Shown here one piece after another: positions 1 through 11,858 of a DNA stretch of 64,000 nucleotides (the stretch's first letter is position 1; each line of letters starts with the position of its first letter). Below the pieces are notes generated by a model, which made no database searches, was not told where the DNA came from, and was given only the letters and a program-made list of their open reading frames with translations. The position numbers and the translations under genes were made by a program. The DNA is from Naematelia aurantialba (Eukaryota > Basidiomycota > Tremellomycetes > Tremellales > Naemateliaceae), in assembly GCA_021527695.1 (NCBI GenBank), contig JAKFAO010000001.1, positions 930,001-994,000 on the forward strand, given 5' to 3'.

Positions 1-194
1 GGTCCCTTTGAAAATTTACAGCGTACGGGGAATGCCTCGGCTGGTCGTTGCCGATATCTAGCGCCATCTAAACTAGTACTAGCAAGCGTTGCATGGCTAC
101 AAAGGCTCAAAAAGCGGTGTGCAAACACCGAAAGGTAGCGATGGCTTGCTTAAAAGCTACTAAATCCTGCAAAGGACCGCAGAGGCCCACCAAT

Positions 195-2863
195 CTACGA
201 GGAAGGCCCCCCTTTGTCAAGAGCAGTCAAATATTTGCAGTAGCTGTCTAGGGAAGAGTTTGGACGTGCTTGCCGCTCCGTATCCATGGGAGTGACCATT
301 TCTAAAACAGGAACGGCTGCTGCAGAGGCACGCTTGACGGCAGTCTTCCAAAGGATCTTGCGCCGATCGTAGTAACGCCTCTCAGTTTCCCGATGGCGCC
401 GCCAGGTACGGTCAGGTCCCTCGTAGGTATCGCGGACAGAGGGGCAGCCAGATAGGCCGACAGCATACTCCAGCCACGCGTCCTGAACCGTGTGGATGTC
501 TCGGCTCATGGTGAAGTCCTCCGCAGGTGGTGTAAGTCCAGTCGGGTTGCCGGGTAGCTCATGCGGGTCGACGCGGGCCCGCGCGGGTTCGTATGACGTA
601 TTGTGTCGCTGAAGCGGTCCTGGAATGACCAGCGGCAGCGTAAGTGCGTTCTGAATCTCCAGTACAGCTTGGCGCAAGTCCCGGCGGATTTGGAGCTCAC
701 TGTCGTAGTCCGAGGTGAGCCGGTCGAGCTGTCCGGCTACTCTTGCTAATGCCTGCTGGCTCGCCTGGGCATGTTTTGTCAGAACATCTGTCAATAGTGG
801 CAACGCTGTCTCTAATCGCTGATCCACAAGACTTTCATTGAGTGCGGACTCTTTGAGAGCGGCTGCTTCATACTGGAGCCATTCGGGGTCGCTAAAGGCC
901 GTGTGGCGCCATACAAACAAGGAAGGGTGCAAGCGGCGCCAGTGAGGTGCGTCTTGGATCAGTACCAGTCGCAAGGCTTTCAACGTGTCCAGGAAAGCCC
1001 GCGCAGCCAAGTCCTGTTCGCCGGCAGTCCTCGTGGAGAAGGCCTTGTCCCTAAGGCTCCGTCAGGATTCGGTCCGGTGTCTTAGAAGGCTTACCAGTGC
1101 TCTAGGTCTGGGAAAAACTTGCAGACAAGTGTAGGGGGCGGCACCACTGCTCGAGGAAGAAAGAATGTTCCGCCCTCTACCTTAAAGCCTGCCAAGGCCC
1201 GCATGGCGGGATAGGACAGATGCGTGAGGTAGCGTTCCTCCATGACACCTGTTTGCCAGTTGCCAAGGCGTCGGATCTCGTGGGCGGGTGCCCCTCCGAT
1301 CTCGGCCATCCGAGCGCCCCCTTTTCGGTTGACATGAGTCTTTTGGTACGTGTGTACGCCCGCATACGCCAGCGCGGGCCCTATAGCACTTCTCTGAGTA
1401 CTGTACGACACACCCTGCTCGGGCCTCGCCGGTACCGACAAGAGGTGGATGTCGTACCATCGTGCGCGTGCGCTCAAGTCGGGAAACTTCTCAGGGTGGC
1501 TGTTGACGTTGAAACTGCGGGACATGAGTCAGTGGGAGCCCCCGCGGGCCCACGCGGGCTCGCGAACGTACCGTGCAAACAGGTAGAGGGCCAGATGGGA
1601 CACTGGACAGATGCGGACGTCGGCGTTGCGCATGAAAGACCCATATCGGACTGTGGTTGTGACCTTTGTTCTTCGCAGGGTCAAGACGATTACTGGGCAC
1701 GGCGTCGGGCCCTCCGTCACGCTTGTGATGCTAGACAGATCCGAGAGCATCATCTCCCGCTGATTGTCGCTCCGCAGGAGGCCAAATAAGCCCAAGGCGT
1801 GCCCCGCGGCATTCCGTAGGCTCTCCAGTGTGTTCACCTGCTTGTAGTGTTCGAAGGACCTCGCCACCTCTTCCCTCGACTGGTAGCCGTCAAAAAACAG
1901 GTCTGCGGGCTGTTAGTGGACCTATCCTTGCCCATACGACTCACTGCTGCCCTTGTCAACATAGTTATGAGCATTGCGCTTTGCCTGCAGTTTCATCAAG
2001 GCATTGAGGATAACGTTCATAAGTGCGCTCCTTGGTGACGCGTAGGAGTTGATCCCACGGTTGACTTGGCTGTTCCAGAGGTCCACGAGAGCTGCCACAT
2101 ACCCATTTACCGTTGACTTCGAGAGACGGGTAGTTGCGATGGCCCTCGCAGCTGCGCAGAGGTCATTGGCTGGTCGCACGACAGGTGCAGAACATGGCTC
2201 TCACCGTTGCTGGTGCCTAGGGACTCTTCTGGCCTCACATGGGCCGCAGCACTCCGCAAGTGGTCAATCTCGTTGTCAACTTGCCGTAGCCCATCCATGT
2301 CGAGTAGCTCGGACTCTTGAGGGTCGGCGGCAGCTTCCACTGGCTCGCTCATGTGGAGGGCCTCGACCTGCTCGTCCAGGCTGGCAGCAGCACGTTTGCG
2401 GGAGCCAGGGAGGAAGAAAGGACTATCAGGGGGTAAAACAGCCTCATATATGAACATGAGCGCGTGGTGGGGAGTCACGGTCTCTCTTCAAAGGTCCGTC
2501 AGGTCAACCCTTGCGCGCTCGTTTGCCCATGTGGACCCGCGCGGGTCTGTACTCACCCCGTTGGCCACGCTCGGGCTTTGCACCACCGCTTCCACATCTC
2601 CTGCTTTGGCAAGTACTGCTTTTCTGTCCCACCACCCCCTCCTAGTCTGCGTAGGTCCTCGGTTTCGTCTATCGTTTGCCGTGCTTCCGGTCCAATCTCC
2701 ACGATCCCATGGAGAGTCCTTGGGTTCTTTCTGTATCCTCGTACCATGTTGTCAAGTAATACACGCTCCTGTTGGCTCACGCCGTTCTCTTGAACGCTGA
2801 CATAGCCTCATGCGGCGTCTCGGCGTTATCCCTCAGATCATAAAATCTCATGAATCTACTCAT
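195..2863 (-). mobile_element. CryptonF tyrosine-recombinase transposon gene, apparently intact
   Basis: This gene encodes the DNA recombinase of a fungal Crypton, an element that moves by a tyrosine recombinase and leaves no terminal inverted repeats. Seven exons can be joined in frame: 2863-2781, 2730-2557, 2485-2205, 2169-1945, 1902-1572, 1514-1095 and 1050-195. Order of parts: an N-terminal region with a KQEMWKRWC segment; a core-binding region (TVNGYVAALVDLWNSQVNRG); a catalytic region with the first Arg in LLRSDNQRE, then H and R in THVNRKGGA and EIRRLGNW, and the likely Tyr nucleophile in ERYLTHLS; an AMRALAGF/FFLPR block typical of Ndc10-like Crypton proteins; and a GCR1_C-like DNA-binding tail (WLEYAVGL, then WRRHRETERRYYDRR). 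The TGA at 1531-1529 lies inside an intron that ends in CTGAC...GCAG, so it does not break the gene. The element's ends were not found. Family call is strong; exact start is moderate. Confidence 0.86.
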
Positions 2864-3788
2864 GCATTGGTGTAAAACTTGAGTTGTACGTTTTCATCCT
2901 GGGCTTGATTACAAAATCCCTAATGGGAGTACTCGGACCCGGTCCGGAAATATTCGAAGACTTCTAATAAATCTCCCTACAAAATTTGCTTCCGTGCGGA
3001 CGCGTCCGGACCTGGGGCTCATAAAATGAGTATTCTACCTACCACTTGTACCAAGAGCGTTGGGCCACTGCAAAACGCCTCCGATGGCGCTTGTGGTGGT
3101 GTTCAGGTGATGGTTTCTGGCGGCGGCGGATATCTGTTCGAATAAGGTTTGTTAGGCCGGAAACGGATATCTTCATATTTTCTAATGGGAACTCTTGATC
3201 GCCACCGTCTGAGATGCAACCGCCTTGTGCATGCCGACCCCATCCGACCTGGTCCTGCTACAGCCATTGACCTTGAGAAGGATCTACAATTCCAGAGCTG
3301 GGCAACACTCGGTGCCTGTGCCGGAAAAAGCAAAACGGAGCTCAGCCTTGTCCTCTTCTTTGTTCCCTTACACTTATGCCACATCAGCCTCTTGACTCGA
3401 ACATGCTAACCTCTGCTTTGGTCCAGTCTCTCGTCAACGCCCTCCTCTAACCTGCTCCCAAGCTTGCCCCTCTGATCTACCGAGTCCCATTCCCCTTATC
3501 TCCTCAGGGGAGAGCGAGCGCCATCGACCCCCCCCCCCCCCCCCTCTCTTCCCCCCGGCCCCCCTTTCCTACTTTCAATGATGCCTATTTCCAGGATTCC
3601 CATACGGACGAGCTTCGGCCCATGTAGCCACCATGTCTTGGATCCCTTGATCTCGGAATTGCAAGTCTCTTCGGCCCTTGCTGAAGAACCAGTCTACTTA
3701 ACCAGGGCCCAGTCCACATCCAATATCACCATATCGCCACCGCTTCTCCAGCCTTTAAATCTCACTTGACAAGAAGCAGCGTTTTAAA
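2864..3788. other. Intergenic region with pyrimidine-rich tract
   Basis: No convincing gene is seen here. The stretch at about 3525-3565 is a C-homopolymer and CT-rich tract, probably part of the promoter and leader of the gene starting at 3789. The outer end of the Crypton must lie in the proximal part, but no terminal repeat could be read. Confidence 0.5.
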
Positions 3789-4620
3789 ATGCTGATCGTG
3801 AGTCGGAAGGCATCGAGTTGACACTGACGACAGTCTTCATCACCTCCTGCGTGTGATCCTTTCACGCTTAGCGACTTGGATCATGCAGAGAAATTGGCAA
3901 TTTGGTTCAAGCCCGTCTGGACCAAGCCAGTCTGGACCGTACCGGTTTCCTCTCCTGCTCCTCTCAAGCGTTCACGCCAATCACTTTTGTCACAAAGCGC
4001 AAGTAGTCTGGATGATGATGACGAGTGCGCGTCTCCGCCTCCTCTCGAATCTAGTCGCAAATCCTGGCAGAGACACAGTCGAGCCTACTCTCTTCATGGC
4101 AACTTTGATAGTGGACGACCTCCCCTCGAACAGTTTCGCGACAGGTCTTTTTCGGCTCCAACGTTCACCGCTATCACAGAGGAAGGTTTCTCTTCAGAAG
4201 AAGAAGAGGTATCAACACCGTCCAGCCTTTCTGAAACCCTCGACCCCTTTCAACTACTCCTCCCCTATTGCGATCTGAGGCTTGAAAAGGCACGCAGCAG
4301 CCTCGACGCTGGCGAGAGGGTGTCCGGTCACGTTCCCGCCAAATCTGTGCAGATCAATGCTTTCAAGACCCGCTATCCTCGAGTACCGAGATACCAAAGA
4401 CCTCTGGTAACGATCGTCTGTTGCGCATTGCTGTTCGGCACGCTTTGTGTGGTATCCTTCTTGCAGCAAAGCGTAGTGGCAAGGGAAAAAACCTTGGTGG
4501 TTCACCAGGGCGAATGGTTGATCAGGAACGTAGGTGTTGTACATACTCAGGCCGAAGTGAGTGGTCACCAGCGCCGCAACATCGCTGATAATCTTTCAGG
4601 ACGTTGAATTTGACTCTTGA
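3789..4620 (+). CDS. Hypothetical single-pass membrane protein
   Basis: The family is not recognised. Three exons join cleanly: a 9-base first exon at 3789-3797, an intron of 36 bases (GTGAGT, CTGAC, ACAG), a long exon from 3834, and a last intron (GTGAGT to TTTCAG) just before the short end AEDVEFDS. The protein is about 250 residues. The N-terminal two thirds are rich in Ser, Pro and acidic residues and look disordered. Near residue 190 there is one strong hydrophobic helix (LVTIVCCALLFGTLCVVSFL) followed by about 30 residues, so a type II or tail-side single-pass topology is likely. The next gene is more than 1 kb downstream on the same strand. Function is unknown. Confidence 0.6.
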
Positions 4621-5752
4621 CGCTACGAGACCAGTTCATCACAAGCTGTTTCACCAACGGGTTGCCACCGACGCCAACATTGGATAGGGCGTCTCGGTAC
4701 GCGGAAGATTACAGAAAATCTAGCACATAGGGTAGATCGTACGCGGATCTCTCAACGAGATAAACCGGACCCGGACTGGCAGGAGGAAGCCGTATGTTGT
4801 TGGGTGCTAGCGCTTGAACGGACCAGGAGTTTCATAGTCGTCTGCCGCCTGAGTATACATGCAACAGCCTCGTATTAACTCACTTCTCCCACATTAGCGC
4901 ACCATCTCTCGCTGTCAGGCGTTTCTTTACGCCATGAGTGGGATCGCGACAGGATCCGCCCTACTCCAAAAATCCCCACCAATGGAGAGGAAGGTTTCAG
5001 CGATCCGAGCGATACGCTTCCATGTGAACCTGATCTTGCTTCACACGCCGAGCCTCATATACTCTGCATGGTCGAGAGGATGGGATCTTGCACGTGCCGT
5101 GCGAGACATCTTAATGACCTGTCATGGGCTGGTCAATAGCGCTAGGATGGCCCCTGGGGATGGCCCTCGATGATCTAATGCTTCTGGTCAGATTGGTCCA
5201 TAGGAGAACCGGAAACGCCAGACAGGTACTCTGTACAGCCTGTTTGACTGTGTGCGTGTATGCAAACTCTACATTGCCTCGGGCGAGAAGAAAACACAGA
5301 GAGAGAGAGAGAGAGAGCGAGAGAGTATGATGTGGAGGGGGACAAAGTGGGCTGCAAGGAAGAAAAAGCGACCGGCGCGCCAGGAAAAACGCGTTTCCTG
5401 AGAGGATGGCATCGTCATTCCTTTATCTTGTTGGCTGTGTTCATCTGCATTCTCTTATCCATCCTTGTTCGCATCTTGCGTGCACCCGTCTCCCCCTCGA
5501 GCACGACTTGCAACTGTATCAACACTCTCAGCCAGTGATAATCATCAAGCGGGGCCTTCGTCATTCGTCCTGAGCTCGGACCTTAACATTTCAGTCACCC
5601 GTGACACAACAGTCCACTTCAAAGTCAAAAGACCCGCGCGATCCGACTTGCCTTATGCCTGACACAAGGCACTGACAGTCCGCTCAAGTATACAGCTACC
5701 ATCGACAGTGTGCGTTGCTCGACTGGCACCGGATCTCGCGTAGCGGCCAGCG
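4621..5752. other. Long intergenic or leader region with GA repeat
   Basis: There is no supported gene in this 1.1-kb gap. It holds a short GA microsatellite at about 5298-5322 and several short ORFs with no recognisable similarity. It may contain the promoter and long 5' leader of the kinase that starts at 5753. Confidence 0.45.
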
Positions 5753-8700
5753 ATGACATCGCATCGCGATGTTCATTCCATCAATGAGCCTTCCTTGGCC
5801 GCCCAGATGATGATGGTCTCTACGTCGCTCCCTGTACCCAGTCCCATTCCTGGACTGTCCTCAACCTCGCTAGAACGCCAGGCTTCGCGTTCATCGCAGC
5901 GCTCCGGTCTAGTCCCCTCGCCTCGCCTTGACGACATTTCAATGCCTCCGGCTGTTTCTGCGGCGTCCGCTTCGTCCTCCAAATCTGGGAGTTCTGCACC
6001 TACCCCAAAGATCCTTTCGCGCGGAACCTCGCTTCGTGGGCCTCTGTCCAGAAGAGGGTCTGCGAGGAACAGAGCCAAGGACGGCGATACCATTCAGCAC
6101 TCTCTCTCAGAGAGCGGGAGCGCGGAAATGTGAGCAGGAAGAGTTGCCTAGCTAATTGAAGAATTGAGACTCCACAGGTGCGGCTGGAGCGCGACCCCGA
6201 GACGGGACGGAAGATGATCAACCAATATCTGGTGAGAATATCCTCGCCTGTTAAGCTGATCTCAGGTTCTCCACGAGCTTGGGAGTGGCACCCATGGCAG
6301 GGTCCGTTTGGGGCGCGATATGTCTGCGGAATTGACCGGTGAAGAAGGCCCGCAATCTGGAACAGCTTACTATGTAAGACGCCAAGGTCGCCCCACGCTC
6401 ATCATAGGCAATCAAAATTGTGGACCGGAATCCGAAAAGGAAACGGCTTGCCGGACTGAATCGCCAACGTGGTCAAGACGGTGGCAAGATGGTCAATGAA
6501 AACGAGTGAGCAGCTTCTCCAGAGTCTACTGATGAAGAGAATTCGCAAAGAAATTGCCATCTTTCGCAAAGTCAACCATCCCAATGTCGTCAGGATGAAG
6601 GAGATCATCGATGATCCTGAGTCTAGCAAGCTCTTCATGGTGCTAGAATACTGTGAAGGCGGTGACATTCAGTGGAAGCGGGAGGAAGGGGTGCCAGCCC
6701 TGACCGTTGCGGAAACGCGCAAAATCTTTCGTGACACACTCCTTGGCCTGGAATATTGTGGGTGGCGCAAGAGACTCTGGCTCACCGTAGTGCATCATCA
6801 AGGCATCATTCATCGAGATATAAAGCCGAGCAATCTGCTATGGGCAAACGATACCGTCAAGATCTCCGACTTCGGTTGCTCGCATTATTCTGAGGCTCTC
6901 CGCGTAGCTTCAGCACAGGCTGGCGCCGATGCTGACGTGTATGTGGATGATGTCGAGCTGGCCAAGACCGCTGGATCGCCTGCGTTCTTTGCGCCAGAGA
7001 TGTGCTATTCAGGGGTGGTTGAGGCGGATTCTGTGAAGAATGTATCGCCGACGCAGGAGCTTCCTTCTCTCACCCTGCGCCCACCCTCCACGGCAGAGGA
7101 CACCCACGAGGCGGCCAGATCCAGTCAATCCGATCCTCTTGTCGCAGCCCATACGTCGCGGCCGTTTCCCCTCAAATCAACTTACAGCAACGAATCGGCT
7201 TTGTCGCACCGATCTCCTTCAGGACGTGCTCAGTCGTCCGGGATGGTGATGCGCAAAGAACGCCTGCCTATCACGAATGCGATCGATATCTGGGCACTCG
7301 GCGTCACCCTTTACTGCTTGCTATTCGGGAAGACACCGTTCGATGCTGCCAATGAGTATCTGTTGATGCAAGTAATACCGACTGCCGAAATTGACATACC
7401 CCCCTTCATGGGCAGAGACATGATGCCGACCGGCAGAAATGCGGACATGACTGTATCAGAAGAAGCCAGAGAATGTTTGGACCTCCTCGGCAGATTACTG
7501 GAGAAGGATCCCACGAAACGTATCACGGTAGAACAAGCGAAGGTGAGTTCAGCTAGCTCAGCAGATACTGACAACAGAAACACCCGTTTACGTTGCGCGA
7601 TTTACCCGACCCCGGCACCTGGCTCGCAAGTACCGATCCTCACGCTCAGACGTTTGTAACTGTCTCTAACGATGAAGTTGCGGCAATCGTGATAAAATCC
7701 AGCAGCTTCCGTGACAAGTTTCGCAAGGGAATCAAAAGTATCTCACACAAACTCCAAATTTTTGGAGCATCGGGTCGCGGCCGCGGTCGAAGCATTGGAG
7801 AGGGCGATGATCCACTCTTATTCTATGACACGAATTCGACTAGTCTCACAGGAACTCCGCACTCCAAGATGAATAAGATCATACCCTCGCGGAACCCCTC
7901 GCCAGTCACACTTCCTACGCCCAGCAGCACCATTTCTCGACGGTTATCCATATTGGGACCACGAGGCTCCGACATGGGTTCGTCTCCCCGTTGGCAGACC
8001 ATACAATTGGCATCTCCCCCTCCGACATCATCCTCTGCAATGGTGTCTCCCGACCCACCCGCTGTCGTCTCGCCAGGGCCGCCGAACAGGAGCACGGTCC
8101 ACCGCAGTGTCTCAAGTCATCTCGCACCTCCGACTACCCTGTCGACACATACATTGACCCCCGTCTTTAGTAATCCCCCTAAATCGCCCAGGCCAATGAC
8201 GTCTTCGAGTTCTCTGGATAAATTCCACATGTCCGGCGAAACCTCTCCTTTTAACAGTCTAGGGCGGCGCCAATCGAGCGAAGGAGGTCGTCAGCGGTCT
8301 CCAAGTATCTCTTCGAGCAGCGGTATTGGCAGTAAACTTGTTCGATTGCTGTCACGCACAGGCAGTCAGCGAACCCGATTTCGCAAGCAGGATACACTCG
8401 AACCCGTCGCGGCGTTTCCTGCAGTTCAGCGGAGATCCAGTCTCGACTATCCGGGGACGCCCCGTCGCAGCTCAGAGACTCTCGACTCGAGTTCAAACGC
8501 GTCTAGCCTTAGGGCTGCTCCCAGTCCTGATCGCGGAAAGGGCTTGCCCGCTCTTACAACTCAGCTAGATGATTCTCATTCACGACGCTCTGAAGTCAGC
8601 ACAGGCTGTACCCTCGAGCAGGAGGAGATTGACTGGAACGAAACGCTATCGGACGATGACGATGACGACGTCTCTGCACCCCCAGCCATGCATCATGGTA

Positions 8701-9137
8701 ATTATAAAGAACCTGAATGGCGTCAGACGGACGTTTCAGCAGCTCTGAACACCGACGACGCTCGTTTCTCGGCAATGGCAGCGCCCAATTCAATACCAGA
8801 CGCGACTCCCCTTAGTCCCATCAACTGGGCTCCGCACAGTTCCATCTCCCGAAGTCCTCCAGCGAGTCCATCGCTCTCCAGCAATGCTCTCTTGCGAACG
8901 TCCTCTCGAAGCAGTAACCGAGTATCGCGTTCACCCTTGCGATCTGCTTTTGGAACAGAGGGTTCGTCGACCTGGCTTGATGAGCGCAGAGGCATTCCTG
9001 ACAAGTTTGAAGGTTCTCTGTCGTCCCCTGTCGCGGACGAGGATCCCGACGACGAAGGACTTGTGGTCGGGGGCAGCAGAAGGGGCCGAAAGGGTTCGAT
9101 GCTAAGTCGGCGTGTGGTGTTGGAAGAAGATGCTTAG
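5753..9137 (+). CDS. CaMKK/Sak1-like serine/threonine kinase (Snf1-activating type)
   Basis: A protein kinase of the CaMKK group, whose yeast members (Sak1, Tos3, Elm1; fission yeast Ssp1) phosphorylate the activation loop of Snf1/AMPK. Seven exons with introns of only 32-35 bases: 6130-6161, 6231-6264, 6374-6407, 6506-6539, 6758-6790 and 7543-7577. The N-terminus (about 130 residues) is Ser/Pro rich. The kinase domain starts with DPETGRKMINQY and the glycine loop LGSGTHGRVRLG, then the VAIK-equivalent AIKIV, the catalytic loop HRDIKPSNLLW, DFGCSHYS, and GSPAFFAPEM. An insert of about 80 residues lies between the APE helix and DIWALGVTLY. The long C-terminal tail (about 500 residues) is disordered and Ser/Pro rich with several acidic stretches. 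Family is clear; which Snf1 kinase it matches is an inference. The first intron, at 32 bases, is the least certain junction. Confidence 0.88.
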
Positions 9138-9429
9138 ACTTTAGACAGGTGGGTCGGCCGGTTCCGTCCCATGCATTTAGCATCATGATGCATTGACAGT
9201 AAATCGTTCCGGGGTATACTCAGCCGGTTGCTAAAAGAGACTACAACGATATTTAATATGTACCTGATAAAGCTATGACTTGTACGGGGTATATAGAGGT
9301 ACTGAAGAGATATGTACGCTATTCAAGGAGCTACGATATTGAGAGAAACCCTTCCGAATATAAACATCAGAGCGTTAGAAAAATGAGGTGGTGAGCTGGG
9401 GAAGAAGACTGAAAGAGTCGATGTCAGTT
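9138..9429. other. Convergent 3' intergenic region
   Basis: This is the space between two converging stop codons. It is AT-richer than its surroundings and probably holds both 3' ends. No gene is seen. Confidence 0.5.
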
Positions 9430-10727
9430 TCAGTCAATGACGTGCACCCACGTTGCAGCTCCAACGCCCAAACCGAAGATAAGAGCACCCCATGCCACCT
9501 TTTTTGCTGTCTCGGTTACGCGACGTTGGTCTAGTCTCTTATTCTTCTTGACGATTCTCGCATCCTTGACACCGCCACCAGAAATCAGCACGCTCTCGTC
9601 CTCACCCTTGAGTCTTTTGATGCCTCGGCTTCCCTCTGCGATTTCAAAGCCTTGGTCTTCCAATTGTTCACCCGCAGCTGCCCGCAGACGCAGTTCTCGT
9701 TTGAGATCCATAACCATTCGTTTGGACGCTTCAATTTCTGCTTCAGCGTCAACTGTGGTTCCAGTGGGCGCCGTGATGGTCGTTGTAGCCTCGAGAGTAT
9801 AGTGACGATGGGGCTCTACCGCTGCCGATGCCGTCGATGCTGTCGCAGTTGGGTCTCGGCGTTGCCGTTTCGGGGCCGGCGAGGAGGTTTCCGCGGTCAA
9901 AGATGGGACGCTGGGGACGGCTCGCTGACGCGCCATTTCTTCGGCAGCAGCGATGGATCGCTGAGATTTCCGGTATGCAACGTTCGGATCCGGACACGCG
10001 CGCGCAAGAGCCTGCGAGTCAGGTCTACACCATACCCGTGGCTCACCGCAACAAGTGGGTCGATTCCATAGGCCGGTGCGAGATGTATAGCCAAGTGACG
10101 GCTCACCCTTTGGGTCAATTACAATAATACTAAGTGTCCTACCATTGACCAGCCAAGCGCACAGCGTCGCATCCATGCCCTCCATTGGTGTTGCTAGTAT
10201 CGTACGCCGATTTGACCTGCATTGTAAGTCGCAAATGTGACAAGATGGCATACCCAATCCATTTCTCGTCGTTCATCCTCCTCGGTCGCACCGGGGAACG
10301 CTACCTTGTACATTGTGGTGAGCGAGATCGCGTTGGTATCATAACGACGAAGGATGAACGCATGTGCGTTGGTACCAGGCTGACAAGTCAGAATGAGAAG
10401 ACTTGCAAAGTTCTGACAGACTCACTGTTGGCACTTTGATACGCCCCACAACAATTTCCTTGCCTTCACGGACGATGGTCTGAAACTTGACGATGGTAGC
10501 ATCTTCTGGTACTGCTCTGATCAGCCTTGAAGTTTGCATGACTCACGGGCCTGCAAATGTGGATTGCGCTTTTCTTCGGGTAGCCTAGGTCGATTCCGCG
10601 ACTGTGGAGTCGGAGTCAGGTCGTATTGACCCGAAGTAAGATCCGAACCTGGATACGGAGGGGGAGGATGACTGTTGCTGAAAGCAACTATGTCCGAGTC
10701 CATCGTGGCTGTAGAAGTGTGTGGCAT
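9430..10727 (-). CDS. Bqt4-like inner nuclear membrane protein (APSES/KilA-N-like domain)
   Basis: This resembles fission yeast Bqt4, which anchors telomeres and other chromatin to the inner nuclear membrane. After splicing, the N-terminus reads RLPEEKRNPHLQ, then IVKFQTIVREGKEIVVGRIK, then NAHAFILRRYDTNAISLTTM, AFPGATEEDERREMDW, and GQWVSRHLAIHLAPAYGI. This order, with RNP, FILRR, FPxATxEEE and GxWV, is the Bqt4 type of APSES-like fold. A long polar linker follows with a coiled-coil-like segment (DAEAEIEASKRMVMDLKREL). The last 25 residues form a tail-anchor helix (GALIFGLGVGAATWVHV). There are about five introns; some small internal exons were placed by eye. Start is chosen at 10727 (MPHTSTATM); a second Met lies at 10703. 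It is divergent from MRT4, with about 200 bases between the starts. Confidence 0.78.
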
Positions 10728-10934
10728 GATGGATGATGAGAACAGGAAGGAACAGGAAAACAAAGACGCGACTCGAGCGACGGTTCCGTCCACTCGGCCT
10801 CATGATAATTCCGGCTGTGTGGCACTTCGTGTACCTGGTTTGGCGCGTGCTGTTCACGTGCTCTTGAAATTTCAACGGTTCGTGTTGTGGAATACAGCAG
10901 TTTAGGAGTCTCTTCAATCTCCAACAGCAACAAC

Positions 10935-11779
10935 ATGCCCAAGTCAAAACGTTCAAAGGTCACCACCCTATCAAAGACACCCGTTCGACATACAAAATCA
11001 TCCAAGACTGCACTGGTCAATCAATTGCGCTCAGAGATTGATCGCTATGACCATGTGTGGTTGTTTAGCGTTGGCGACATGAGGAATGAAGGTCTCAAGC
11101 AGGTCCGAGTCCAATGGAGGGGGACTGGCCGTTTCTTTTTTGGAAAAGGCAAGGTCATGGCGAAAGCTCTTGGCGAGACGCCAGAAACCGAGTACCAGGC
11201 AGGCTTGTCCATGCTTGCAAAGGTGGGCCCATGAAGCTTCATCAATAGCTTATCCTCAGAGACTCCACGGTCCTGTCGGCCTATTCTTGACGTCGCATCC
11301 TGTTGACGAAACAGCGGAATGGTTCCAATCGTGGTCAATCAGCGAATACGCTCGCATGGGCGGGGAGGCCACCAAAGAAATTATATTGCCTGAAGGTACA
11401 GTTGGCTCTGTTCGACGCTCACCAGCAGGACCTCTCCTTACGCCTTTCACTGAACCACCCATGGGAGATCCGTTTCCTCATTCGATGGAACCCCAATTGC
11501 GAGCTCTCGGATTAGCGACGGTTCTGAGCAAGGGGCTTCCTTCACTTAGTAACGCGCATCTTCTATGTAAACAAGGCGAGAAACTTTCGAGCGAAAAGTG
11601 TCGCATTCTGAAGTTACTTGGTATTCAGATGGCTGTGAGTATCCGTGGACATGCTTGCATGGCTGATTGAACAGGAGTTCCGCATCATCCTGGGATCTCG
11701 TTGGTCCAAAGGAGACGGATTCGTTGTCGGTAGGGATGCAACGGCGACCGCAGAGGGTGACGAGCGAATGGAGCCTTGA
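10935..11779 (+). CDS. MRT4: Mrt4, ribosome assembly factor (60S, uL10-like)
   Basis: Mrt4 is a nucleolar and cytoplasmic factor that binds pre-60S rRNA where the stalk protein P0 will later sit. The start reads MPKSKRSKVTTLSKTP, the family's N-terminus, followed by YDHVWLFSVGDMRN, RFFFGKGKVM and GPVGLFLTSHP, all diagnostic of the uL10 fold. Three exons: 10935-11222, 11260-11634 and 11675-11779, with introns of 37 and 40 bases. The protein is about 255 residues and ends EGDERMEP, close to the usual length for the family. Its stop lies about 80 bases from that of the converging zinc-finger gene. Confidence 0.93.
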
Positions 11780-11858
11780 TTTCATAATTCTGTACAACAT
11801 CCATAGCATTATTACAACAATCCTGTTGTTATCCTTTTTTGCAGACCTTGATAACATG

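Noticed and set aside
1525..1535. In-frame TGA that seemed to make the Crypton recombinase a pseudogene
   Set aside because: It lies within a 57-base intron (donor GTACGT at 1571, branch CTGAC, end GCAG at 1515). Splicing joins LYLFAR to FNVNSHPEKFPD in frame.
3525..3560. C-rich tract as a telomeric or subtelomeric repeat
   Set aside because: It is a plain homopolymer and CT tract without a repeated telomere unit.
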